Below are positions 22,812 through 31,312 of a stretch of DNA of 61,797 nt, one piece after another. The translations under genes were made by a program, and so were the position numbers. Source of the DNA: Bacteroidia bacterium (GTDB taxonomy: Bacteria > Bacteroidota > Bacteroidia > Bacteroidales > GWA2-32-17); the NCBI GenBank assembly GCA_016218155.1, contig JACREQ010000085.1, forward strand, positions 1 through 61,797, given 5' to 3'. The notes below the pieces were generated by a model. The model saw only the letters and a program-made list of their open reading frames with translations. It made no database searches and was not told where the DNA came from. Every line of letters begins with the position of its first letter. The first letter of the stretch is position 1.

Positions 22812-24917
22812 ATGTTTTACTTTTTAAAACGGTTAGCAATAAAGTTTAAAATGTTCTTGCCAATAGGGGTGGGCATATTTTTGGCCGTATTGTTTATTAC
22901 ATTATTGTCAATTCAGTTTATTCGTGAAAACATTTATGAGCAATTAGGACAGAACATTTCATTAGAGGTTCATACTATATCAAAAATGTTTGAACGCGAA
23001 AAGGCTTTAAAGCTTGAGCAGGTTAAAACTAATTTAAATGTTATAGAAGAACAGTTTAAAAAAGCAGATTTCAGCATATCAAACAAAAAAGTAGAAATTT
23101 ATGCAATTAATCAAATAACTAACAAAACGATTAAAACGGATTTAAGTGATTGGCAAATAGATGGTAAAGAGTTATTGAAAAATTATGATTTTGTAGATAA
23201 TATCCAAAAAGTAACCGGGTCAAATGCAACAATTTTTCAGAAAATTGATAGCGGATATATTAGAATTTCTACTAATGTTTTAGATAATGATGGAAATAGA
23301 GCAGTTAAAACTTTTATTCCTAACAATTCACCTGTAGTTAAAACAATTGAAAAAGGAAAAGAATTTATTGGTCGCGCATATGTTGTAAACAGCTGGCAGA
23401 TTACCGCATACAAACCTATTGTCTATAAGAATAAAATAATAGGAATGTTATATGTCGGAAAAAACGAAAAAGATTTAACAGTATTAAAGCAAATATTAAC
23501 ATCGTTCAGAATAAATAAGTCGGGTTATATTACTGTTTGTGACAATATCGGTAACCCAATTATTTTTAATAAAAACGAAAACGAAATTCATAAAGAAATT
23601 GAACTTGTAACAAATGAAAAATCTAATACAAAAGGGATTATTAGATATTATTCTGAAGTTGATAATTCTGATAAAATGATTGCCTACCAGTATATTCCCG
23701 ATTTTGAGTTAACTGTATTTGCTGCTGTTAATTTGAAAAAGGAATCGGAAGAAATTATAGATAAAATAATTTTTACTTCAATAATTGTTGGTGTTGTAAT
23801 GCTGATACTTCTTTCTGTATTTGTATATTTTGTTACAACCAAGAATCTACATTCTTATTTAAAGCAACTCGAAATATCTAATTTAAAACTTGCAAAAGCC
23901 AAAGAGGAACTGGAAAAAACCGAAAAACGATTTCAGATATTATTTAACTCTGGTAGCGATGAGGTTTATGTTAGCAACTTATATGGTGAAATAATTGAAG
24001 TTAATACATATGCCTGCGAAACACTGGGTTATTCGCGAGAAGAATTACTTAAAATGCGTTGGCAGGATTTAAAAACGCCAAAATTTAAACAAGTTGTACA
24101 ACAACGTATAGAAAGTATTTTAAAAAACGGAACTTTAACATATGAAACCGAGCACATTACCAAAGACGGAAAGGTTATTCTTATTGAAATGAAGAGCCGT
24201 TTAATTGAATACAATCAGGAACAGGTAATTTTAAGTATAGCAAGAAATATTACTGAAAGAAAAGCGCAGGAAAAACAAATAATAAATACAATTATTGAAA
24301 CAGAAGAAAAGGAGAGAAGGCGCTTTGCTGCTGATTTACACGATGGTTTAAGTCCTATTTTAACAACTATTAAATTATATGCAGATTTATTAAAATCAGA
24401 AAACTTTAATAAAACACCAAAACAGGAAATTCTTCAAAACATTGATGAATTGGTTAGTTTAGCTTTAAAGAGTGCAAAAGAAATTTCCTATAACATAACA
24501 CCTGCAATTCTTCAGGATTTTGGATTAAGTACAGCAATTAGCGAATTTACTGATTATATTAAGACAACAAATTCTGTAGAGGTTGATTTTACTTCAACTT
24601 ATAATATTAAAGCTCCGGGAATTATTGAGCCTGTTTTATATCAGGTTGTTAAAGAGTTAATAAATAACACTTTAAAACATGCGAATGCTACAAAAATTCA
24701 GATTGAATTGAAATGTGAAAACAATCAGATAATTTTATACTACAAGGATAATGGTAAGGGGTTTAACTTTAAAGAAAATTTTAAGAACAGTAATGGTTTG
24801 GGATTAAATAATATTGTAAGTAAAATTAAAACCATAAAGGGTACTTGTGAGTTTCATTCCGAAAAAACTAAAGGAATGTTTGTGTTAATTGTTTTAAAAA
24901 TTGACGAAAATATATAA
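22812..24917 (+). CDS. Membrane sensor histidine kinase, Cache-PAS-HisKA_3
   Basis: Membrane kinase of the NarX/DegS type. First transmembrane helix near residues 14-36; extracytoplasmic sensing region about 40-315 resembling the Cache_3-Cache_2 fusion (IGRAYVVNSWQITAYKPI, IGMLYVGKNE); second helix near 318-340; coiled coil; PAS domain about 372-490 (GEIIEVNTYACETLGYSREELL); HisKA_3 with RRRFAADLHDGLSP (His510); HATPase (ELINNTLKHANA, DNGKGFNF, GLGLNNIV). Cache domains of this group often bind small organic acids; the ligand here is not known. It is divergent from the hydrogenase operon and overlaps no gene. The NarL-type regulator begins 4 bases after its stop. Confidence 0.92.
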   Translation: MFYFLKRLAIKFKMFLPIGVGIFLAVLFITLLSIQFIRENIYEQLGQNISLEVHTISKMFEREKALKLEQVKTNLNVIEEQFKKADFSISNKKVEIYAINQITNKTIKTDLSDWQIDGKELLKNYDFVDNIQKVTGSNATIFQKIDSGYIRISTNVLDNDGNRAVKTFIPNNSPVVKTIEKGKEFIGRAYVVNSWQITAYKPIVYKNKIIGMLYVGKNEKDLTVLKQILTSFRINKSGYITVCDNIGNPIIFNKNENEIHKEIELVTNEKSNTKGIIRYYSEVDNSDKMIAYQYIPDFELTVFAAVNLKKESEEIIDKIIFTSIIVGVVMLILLSVFVYFVTTKNLHSYLKQLEISNLKLAKAKEELEKTEKRFQILFNSGSDEVYVSNLYGEIIEVNTYACETLGYSREELLKMRWQDLKTPKFKQVVQQRIESILKNGTLTYETEHITKDGKVILIEMKSRLIEYNQEQVILSIARNITERKAQEKQIINTIIETEEKERRRFAADLHDGLSPILTTIKLYADLLKSENFNKTPKQEILQNIDELVSLALKSAKEISYNITPAILQDFGLSTAISEFTDYIKTTNSVEVDFTSTYNIKAPGIIEPVLYQVVKELINNTLKHANATKIQIELKCENNQIILYYKDNGKGFNFKENFKNSNGLGLNNIVSKIKTIKGTCEFHSEKTKGMFVLIVLKIDENI

Positions 24918-24921
24918 CAAA

Positions 24922-25560
24922 ATGGAAATAATTTCTGTAATCATTGCCGACGATCATATTATTTTTAGAAAAGGGCTTAGAACTGTTTTAAATGAAATAG
25001 ATAATATTAAAGTAATTGGCGAAGCATCAAATGGAAACGAGTTATTAGATCTTTTAAAAACGGATGTTGCTGATGTTATTTTAATGGATATTAAAATGCC
25101 TTATATGGATGGTATTGCAGCTACTAAAAAGATTAGCGAAAAATATCCTGACACAAAGATAATTGCTTTGACAATGCATGAAGAAATTGGATATTTTAAC
25201 GAAATGATTTCATCAGGTGCATTAGGTTTTTTGCTTAAAAAGACTAATAAGGAAGAGCTTGAAAAAGCTTTAAATGCAGTAGCTTGCGGTGACAATTATT
25301 TTTCTGAGGAGTTTATTGGTAACCTTAACAAAAGAACAGAAAAAAACATAAAATCAACAGTCAAACTATCCGAAAGAGAACAAGAAATTTTAGAGTTTAT
25401 TTGTAAAGGATTGTCTAATGTTGAAATTGCTGCAAAACTTGGACTAAGCCAGAAAACAATTGACGGTCACAGAGCCAGATTATTTGAAAAAACCGGTGCT
25501 GTAAATGCGCCAAACCTTGTAATGTTTGCTGTAAAAAACGGGTTGATAAAAACGCAGTAA
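24922..25560 (+). CDS. Response regulator, REC-LuxR (NarL family)
   Basis: Transcription regulator paired with the Cache-PAS kinase. Receiver domain with D10-D11 and phosphoacceptor Asp56 (ILMDIKMP); C-terminal LuxR-type helix-turn-helix about 148-205 (LSEREQEILEFICKG, GLSQKTIDGHRARLF). I chose ATG 24922, which starts 4 bases after the kinase stop. A TTG at 24901 in the same frame would add seven residues unlike the family and overlap the kinase. It is the only DNA-binding regulator near the hydrogenase operon, so it is a candidate controller of that operon. Confidence 0.93.
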   Translation: MEIISVIIADDHIIFRKGLRTVLNEIDNIKVIGEASNGNELLDLLKTDVADVILMDIKMPYMDGIAATKKISEKYPDTKIIALTMHEEIGYFNEMISSGALGFLLKKTNKEELEKALNAVACGDNYFSEEFIGNLNKRTEKNIKSTVKLSEREQEILEFICKGLSNVEIAAKLGLSQKTIDGHRARLFEKTGAVNAPNLVMFAVKNGLIKTQ

Positions 25561-25562
25561 AA

Positions 25563-25590
25563 AAAGGCTTCGAAAATCGAAGCCTTTTTA
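25563..25590. terminator. Bidirectional terminator between convergent genes
   Basis: Inverted repeat AAAGGCTTCGA / TCGAAGCCTTT around a short A-rich loop, with A and T runs on the two sides, so it can end both the NarL-type regulator and the convergent aldehyde dehydrogenase transcripts. Confidence 0.85.
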
Positions 25591-25607
25591 AACAGTTGTT
25601 GGGTTAT

Positions 25608-27158
25608 TTAAAATGCAAACATTATACCTTGTGCTAAAGGTAATTCTTTGCTGTAGTTTACAGTATTGGTTTGTCGGCGCATATATATTTTCCACGAGTC
25701 GGAGCCGGATTCGCGTCCACCACCGGTTTCTTTTTCGCCTCCAAAAGCACCGCCAATTTCAGCACCAGATGTTCCAGAATTTACGTTTGCAATACCGCAA
25801 TCGGAACCACATTCAGAAAGAAATTTTTCTGCTTCACGCATATTTAAAGTAAATATTGATGACGACAAACCCTGTGGTACTCCATTGTTTAATTCAATAG
25901 CTTCTTCAATGGTTTTAAATTTCATCATATAAAGTATTGGAGCAAATGTTTCTTCCTGCACTATGTTATAATGATTTTCTGCTTCGGCAAAAGCGGGCAT
26001 AATATAGGTTCCCGAATTAAATTTTTCGCCTTCTAAAACATAACCTCCATGTAAAAGCTTACCACCCTCTTTCTGAACCTGTTCAACAGCGTGCAAAAAT
26101 GCTTTTACTGCAGTTTTATCAATAAGCGGACCTACTAAAGTGTTTGCGTCTAAGGGACTTCCGATTTTTGTGTTGATTTGTTTGTATGCAGATAACAATC
26201 TGTTTTTAACTTCATCGTATACTTTTTCCTGAACAATTATTCTGCGCGTTGAGGTGCATCTTTGTCCGCATGTGCCAACAGCGCCAAATATTATTGAGCG
26301 TATAGCCATATCTAAATCAGCATGTTCGGAGACAATTACTGCATTGTTTCCTCCCAATTCTAATATTGTGCGGCCAAGTCTTTGTCCTACAATTTCTCCA
26401 ACTTTTTTTCCAACCGCTGTTGACGATGTTACCGAGAATAATGGAATTCGCTTATCGGCAACAAAATTATCACCAAGTACCGAAGATTTTGCAATAACAA
26501 GATTAAAAATACCTTCTGGTAAATCGTTGTCAAATAAAACTTTTTCAATAATTTTTTGAGTTGCTATGGCGCATAGTGGCGTTTTTGAACTTGGTTTCCA
26601 GATTACTACATCGCCGGCAATTGCAGCCAACATGGCATTCCACGACCAAACTGCAACCGGAAAGTTAAAAGAAGTAATTAGTCCAACAATTCCTAATGGT
26701 TGATATTGGTCGAACATGCGGTGTTCTGCTCTTTCTGAGCGCATTGTATATCCATAAAGCTGGCGCGATTGTCCTACAGCAAAATCGCATAAGTCAATCA
26801 TTTCCTGAACCTCGCCCATTCCTTCCTGTAATATTTTTCCCATTTCAACTGAAACCAGATAGCCTAAATCTTCTTTAGCTTCGCGAATTGCCATTCCAAT
26901 TTGTCTAACAATCTCACCACGTTTTGGAGCGGGTATACTTCGCCATATAACAAATGCTTCCTGTGCGGTTTTCATCACTTTTTCGTAATCCTCAAGAGTT
27001 GCATTTTTTATTTTTGCAATAATAGTTCCATCAATAGGAGTTTCAGATGTGGTAATATCTCCATTAGTTTCAAACCAAACTGTACCTGTTGTTACACCCG
27101 AATTAATTTCCTTAATCCCAAATCTCTCTAATACTGCTTTTGTTTTTTTTGAAGTCAT
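25608..27158 (-). CDS. Aldehyde dehydrogenase, ALDH7 (antiquitin-like) family
   Basis: NAD(P)-dependent aldehyde dehydrogenase of 516 residues. The sequence EHRMFDQYQPLGIVGLITSFNFPVAVW and GDVVIWKPSSKTPL are characteristic of the ALDH7 group, which oxidises alpha-aminoadipate semialdehyde/piperideine-6-carboxylate in lysine breakdown and some other aldehydes. The catalytic Glu is in LELGGNNA and the catalytic Cys in GTCGQRCTS. It lies 81 bases after the PruA-type gene on the same strand, suggesting a shared amino-acid catabolic role. Substrate is inferred from family only. Confidence 0.88.
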   Translation of the reverse strand: MTSKKTKAVLERFGIKEINSGVTTGTVWFETNGDITTSETPIDGTIIAKIKNATLEDYEKVMKTAQEAFVIWRSIPAPKRGEIVRQIGMAIREAKEDLGYLVSVEMGKILQEGMGEVQEMIDLCDFAVGQSRQLYGYTMRSERAEHRMFDQYQPLGIVGLITSFNFPVAVWSWNAMLAAIAGDVVIWKPSSKTPLCAIATQKIIEKVLFDNDLPEGIFNLVIAKSSVLGDNFVADKRIPLFSVTSSTAVGKKVGEIVGQRLGRTILELGGNNAVIVSEHADLDMAIRSIIFGAVGTCGQRCTSTRRIIVQEKVYDEVKNRLLSAYKQINTKIGSPLDANTLVGPLIDKTAVKAFLHAVEQVQKEGGKLLHGGYVLEGEKFNSGTYIMPAFAEAENHYNIVQEETFAPILYMMKFKTIEEAIELNNGVPQGLSSSIFTLNMREAEKFLSECGSDCGIANVNSGTSGAEIGGAFGGEKETGGGRESGSDSWKIYMRRQTNTVNYSKELPLAQGIMFAF

Positions 27159-27198
27159 TTTTTTAAAATTATTCTATTGTTATTTTGCTAGTTGTTTC

Positions 27199-27237
27199 AA
27201 CTTTAAATATTTTAGACACTTTACTACTTTAGGCAAT
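27199..27237. repeat. Degenerate 9-mer tandem repeats between the two ALDH genes
   Basis: Units ACTTTAAAT, ATTTTAGAC, ACTTTACT and ACTTTAGGC occupy about half of the 81-base gap, again close to the end of an upstream gene. Confidence 0.6.
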
Positions 27238-27239
27238 TC

Positions 27240-28868
27240 TTATTCTTCCATAAATGGATATTTAAAATCAGTTGCCGGTGCAAAAGTTTCTTTAATTGTT
27301 CGTGGGCTTGTCCAACGTAATAAATTCAAATAACCACCGGCTTTGTCATTTGTTCCAGAGCCACGTGCACCACCAAAAGGCTGATATCCTACCATTGCCC
27401 CTGTCGGTTTATCGTTTATATAAAAATTACCTGCTGCAAATCTTAGTTTTTCACAAGCGTTTGAGGCAGCAACTCTGTCTTTTGAGAAAATTGCTCCTGT
27501 TAAACCATAAGGGGAAGTCTGGTCGCAAAGATCAAGTGCTTTGTCAAGATCAACATCATCATAAACATAAATTGTCATTACCGGACCAAAAATCTCTTCG
27601 TGCATAGTTCTGTAATTAGGGTCTGTAGTTTCAATAATGGTTGGTTGAATAAAATAACCATGCGATTTATCTCCGTTTCCACCTGCAATTATTTTTGCTA
27701 CTGTAGAGTGTTTAGCTTCTTCAATATAAGTCATAATCGAGTCAAATGCCGCTTCATCTATTACCGCATTCATAAAATTGCTAACATCACTAACATCGCC
27801 TACTTTAATTTCAGAAGCCATTTGAATAAGCAAATCTTTTATTTCTTTCCAAAGTGATTTTGGAATGTATGCACGTGAGGCTGCTGAACATTTCTGTCCC
27901 TGATATTCAAATGCACCTCTTATTATTCCAACAGCAACTTCAAGTGGCTTTGCTGATGGGTGAACAAATACAAAATCTTTACCTCCAGTTTCTCCGACAA
28001 TTCGAGGGTATGATTTGTAAATTTCCAGGTTTTCACTGATTTTTCTCCATAATGAATTAAATGTTTTGTTTGAACCAGTAAAGTGAATACCTGCAAGTTC
28101 TTTGTGTTGCATTGCTAAATTACCTATGAGAGAACCACTTCCCGGAATAAAATTAACAACGCCATCAGGTAAACCTGCCTCCTGAAAAATTTTCATTAAA
28201 TAATAATTAGAAAGTATAGAAGTTGTTGCTGGTTTCCATACTGTTGTGTTGCCCATTAATACGGGTGACATATTTAAATTAGACGCAATAGCAGTAAAAT
28301 TAAAAGGGCTAACGGTAAATACAAATCCTTCTAAAGGACGGTATTCCATTCTGTTTAACTGATTAAAAGTTGACTTTGGTTGCTCAGAATAAATTTGTGA
28401 TGCAAAAAATGAATTATATCTTAAAAAGTCAATTGTTTCACAAGCAGAGTCTATTTCAGCTTGATAAATTGATTTACTCTGACCGAGCATTGTTGCAGCA
28501 TTAAGTTCATAACGATAACGCATAGAGATTAAATCAGCAGCTTTGATTAAAATAGATGCCCTAACAACCCAGGAAAGATCTGACCATTCTTTAAAAGCTT
28601 TAAGAGATTCTTTTATTGCAAGATTCACTTCTTTTTCGGTTGCCATATGGTAAGTTGCAAGTACGTGACCATGATTATGTGGCATTACAACTTTTCCTGT
28701 TTTACCCGTTCTTACTTCTTTTCCACCAATTATAAGTGGAATTTCAATTTCCTGACTGCTTTGTTTTTCTAATTCCTTAAATAACAAGCCCTTTTCGCAA
28801 CTGTTTTTTGCGTAATTAAAAACATGTTCATTTTTAGGATCTTCGAAATTAAATACTGCATTATTCAT
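27240..28868 (-). CDS. pruA: L-glutamate gamma-semialdehyde (P5C) dehydrogenase
   Basis: Oxidises glutamate-gamma-semialdehyde (from proline or arginine) to glutamate with NAD+. The 542-residue protein has the ALDH4A1-like architecture, with a long N-terminal part (VFNFEDPKNEHVFNYA), FNFTAIASNLNMSPVLMGN, VGETGGKDFVFVHPSA (catalytic Glu) and EYQGQKCSAASRAY (catalytic Cys). It is a stand-alone dehydrogenase, not fused to proline dehydrogenase, and no putA-like gene is nearby. It probably shares a transcript with the ALDH7-type gene. Confidence 0.9.
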   Translation of the reverse strand: MNNAVFNFEDPKNEHVFNYAKNSCEKGLLFKELEKQSSQEIEIPLIIGGKEVRTGKTGKVVMPHNHGHVLATYHMATEKEVNLAIKESLKAFKEWSDLSWVVRASILIKAADLISMRYRYELNAATMLGQSKSIYQAEIDSACETIDFLRYNSFFASQIYSEQPKSTFNQLNRMEYRPLEGFVFTVSPFNFTAIASNLNMSPVLMGNTTVWKPATTSILSNYYLMKIFQEAGLPDGVVNFIPGSGSLIGNLAMQHKELAGIHFTGSNKTFNSLWRKISENLEIYKSYPRIVGETGGKDFVFVHPSAKPLEVAVGIIRGAFEYQGQKCSAASRAYIPKSLWKEIKDLLIQMASEIKVGDVSDVSNFMNAVIDEAAFDSIMTYIEEAKHSTVAKIIAGGNGDKSHGYFIQPTIIETTDPNYRTMHEEIFGPVMTIYVYDDVDLDKALDLCDQTSPYGLTGAIFSKDRVAASNACEKLRFAAGNFYINDKPTGAMVGYQPFGGARGSGTNDKAGGYLNLLRWTSPRTIKETFAPATDFKYPFMEE

Positions 28869-28996
28869 AATTGTTGTCTTTGTATCATTTAAATTTTCAA
28901 CATTTTATTAAATGTAATACATTTTAAGGCGGTTTATTTTAAAATTTAGTTAAAGTTTAATAATTTAGCGATATGAATTAAAAAACATATCGATGA

Positions 28997-29023
28997 CAAA
29001 GATAAACGTATCTTGTTTAACAA
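28997..29023 (-). promoter_or_regulatory. Predicted promoter for pruA
   Basis: Minus-strand TATCTTTG at 28997-29004 fits TAnnTTTG, with a TTG at 29021-29023, 16 bases further upstream (slightly short). It implies a leader of about 125 bases. The 326-base divergent gap holds otherwise only the promoter of the next gene. Confidence 0.4.
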
Positions 29024-29148
29024 AAAAATGATTTTTGATGGGTAATGAACAATAATAAACAAACAAATAATAACAAAGATTACAAGTGAAAAACGTTAAA
29101 TATTATAACTATTGCTCAATAACAGAAATAACGCTCAGCTAATTTGTT

Positions 29149-29156
29149 TATATTTG
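29149..29156 (+). promoter_or_regulatory. Predicted -7 box for the histidine-phosphatase gene
   Basis: TATATTTG fits TAnnTTTG and lies 38 bases upstream of ATG 29195. It overlaps the upstream in-frame extension starting at TTG 29144, which argues for the ATG start. Confidence 0.5.
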
Positions 29157-29194
29157 CCGCCCTTTTAATAAATGCTATTTCAAGAATAATAAAT

Positions 29195-30628
29195 ATGAAA
29201 GAAAACACAAAAGTACAGGAAGTAATAAATGAGAATATTGAAGTTGGTACAATGCATAAACCGAATAAAGGAGGTCATCTTCGCGAGCATTCAGAATTCC
29301 ATAACTGCCATACAGAAGAAAGTGTAAAACAGGACATTGCTTTTTTAAGACTGGTTTATGGCGATAATTTTAAGTTAAGTGAATCTGATGTAACAAATGA
29401 CTTTATAAATAAATTAAAGGTAATAAGTAAAGATATTTATTTTTTCATTGATACTTCTGAAAAATACCTGTCGCCACAGAATTACATAAAAAGCAAATAT
29501 GAATTTATTCGCTATAAAATTCCTAATGCTGACCCAAATCTTTTTTACCTTGCATGGAACGGACTAATTAAAAACGATAGTTTCAGAAGGTTGTTATTAC
29601 AAACTTTCAGCATAAGTAAATTTAGTGATTTGTTATGTCCACAAAATATTGCGCCAATTGGCTCAACTCTTACCCGTTATCGTTCAAAGGCAATACTTGC
29701 AGACGATATGGCAATGAATCCTGATGGTACCAGACGATTAACCGGCAGAATGTTAGTGGATGGAAGTGGTTTAAGCATGAAAGAAGGCATAGTTTGGTTG
29801 CCAAATGATAAGGCATTACCAATGTTTCCACAGGCATACGTGCCAATGAATCAGACTCATGTAGTAATGATTCGTCACGGAAAATCTATTCATGAATCGG
29901 GTGGCGATAATCCAGAATTTGTTGGTTCGGGATTATGGGATACCTGGGATAAAAACCGCAGAATTTCAGGATCAAAAAGTAATTTTCTTAAAGAAGAGGG
30001 TGTTGCAACAGCTAGGGAATTAGGAAAAGATTTTAAAGTGGCAGTTGACGTTCTTGATAAAAGTGGTTATCCGCTTTGGTTATGGTCAAAAGATGCACCT
30101 ATACAGGTATTTGGCAGTGAATCTGAAAACACAGAACAAACTGCACGATATTTTTTACACGAAGCAGGTTATACCAACATGTCGTTTAATGCCATTTTTG
30201 GTTTAAACTCTCAGAAATACGGTGCTCTTACTTTCCGTTATAAAAATGAAATAATGGAAGAAGCTCTTAAAATATACAGTGGAGGAAAAGAGGTTACGCC
30301 AGCTGTTAAAGCAACAGTTTCAAAAATGTTTAAGAATCGTTTTTATCATTATCCGGAAGGCGAAACCTTAATTGAGGCAGATTGGCGAATTGCCTATACT
30401 TTTGTTGATTTATTAAATTCAAATCTGGGAAAACGAATTCTTATTGCTGATCATTCCGGTGCTATTCGTGTATTTGAAGCAATTATCAGAACTCTTGACT
30501 TTGCCGAATATAGTACAATAAAAGAATCTCAGGATTCTATTATGGCACTATGTTATCAGCAGGGACGTAACTTGCGTTATGATTATTTGCAAAAGAAAGA
30601 ATATCCGTTAAGAAAAAGAAGTAAATAG
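29195..30628 (+). CDS. Histidine phosphatase (PGAM-like) domain protein with long N-terminal extension
   Basis: Soluble 477-residue protein. Residues about 220-460 form a histidine-phosphatase domain: VMIRHGKS with His228 as phosphoacceptor, an acid-rich PEGETLIEADWR segment, and ADHSGAIR with the second His420. Residues 1-215 are an extension I do not recognise, with an N-terminal HNCHTEES stretch, a helical middle and YRSKAILADDMAMNPDGTR. Members act on sugar phosphates, nucleotides or phosphoproteins; the substrate here is unknown. I chose ATG 29195 over TTG 29144 because the TTG lies in the predicted promoter. The GGDEF-like gene follows after 45 bases, so they may be co-transcribed. Confidence 0.78.
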   Translation: MKENTKVQEVINENIEVGTMHKPNKGGHLREHSEFHNCHTEESVKQDIAFLRLVYGDNFKLSESDVTNDFINKLKVISKDIYFFIDTSEKYLSPQNYIKSKYEFIRYKIPNADPNLFYLAWNGLIKNDSFRRLLLQTFSISKFSDLLCPQNIAPIGSTLTRYRSKAILADDMAMNPDGTRRLTGRMLVDGSGLSMKEGIVWLPNDKALPMFPQAYVPMNQTHVVMIRHGKSIHESGGDNPEFVGSGLWDTWDKNRRISGSKSNFLKEEGVATARELGKDFKVAVDVLDKSGYPLWLWSKDAPIQVFGSESENTEQTARYFLHEAGYTNMSFNAIFGLNSQKYGALTFRYKNEIMEEALKIYSGGKEVTPAVKATVSKMFKNRFYHYPEGETLIEADWRIAYTFVDLLNSNLGKRILIADHSGAIRVFEAIIRTLDFAEYSTIKESQDSIMALCYQQGRNLRYDYLQKKEYPLRKRSK

Positions 30629-30673
30629 TCCGTAACCATTGTAAATAATCATTTTCGCTAATTAAAACCATAG

Positions 30674-31234
30674 ATGTTTAATACTGATTCATATTGGTAT
30701 TTATTTATTATTGTTTTACTGATAATTGTTATTAGCATGTTGTTTTTTAAATTAAAACAATATATACAATTATCTCAAATTGATGAAATGACGTCAATTA
30801 GCAATTACCGTGGATTTAAGAAAGCAATAAATAAAAAAATAAAAAACAAATCGGAATTTACTCTTGCAATTTTAGATATTGATGATTTTAGAAAATATAA
30901 TTTTAAAAGCTATGCTTTTGGTGATTGTGTACTTAAAGAGTTTGTGAATTTTTTAAAAAAGCAATTACCTGAAAATTCATTTATTGCAAGGTATAAATTT
31001 GGCGATGAGTTTTTAATTATAATTAACGATAATCTTAAAATTGCAGAAGAGAAGCTTAATTTAATACTGGAAAACTGTAAAAAACATGTATTTAAGAATG
31101 TTGAAGATCAAACAACATTTAATATTATTTTTTCTTTTGGTGTAGCTGGTTTTGAAAAAAACACTGACAACCTTGATAATTTGCTTATAAGAACCGAAAA
31201 AGCCCTGAAAGAGAAAAAGGCAAGTATTAGTTAG
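30674..31234 (+). CDS. Membrane-anchored degenerate GGDEF-domain protein
   Basis: One N-terminal transmembrane helix (about residues 6-25) is followed by a GGDEF-type cyclase fold: DEMTSISNYRGF (normally DxLTGLxNRRxF), LAILDIDDFRKYN, FGDCVLKEF, and RYKFGDEFLI in place of the GGDEF loop. The signature is thus Phe109-Gly110-Asp111-Glu112-Phe113; the first glycine that makes room for GTP is replaced by Phe. No sensor domain is present. Diguanylate cyclase activity is doubtful; it may bind a nucleotide or a partner. c-di-GMP signalling is sparse in many Bacteroidota. No EAL or PilZ protein is seen nearby. Confidence 0.75.
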   Translation: MFNTDSYWYLFIIVLLIIVISMLFFKLKQYIQLSQIDEMTSISNYRGFKKAINKKIKNKSEFTLAILDIDDFRKYNFKSYAFGDCVLKEFVNFLKKQLPENSFIARYKFGDEFLIIINDNLKIAEEKLNLILENCKKHVFKNVEDQTTFNIIFSFGVAGFEKNTDNLDNLLIRTEKALKEKKASIS

Positions 31235-31312
31235 TATATATACAATAATATAAATTTTCGGACAACCAATTTAAGGGTTAAATTGTCTTACTTATATCTT
31301 AATACAACATTT

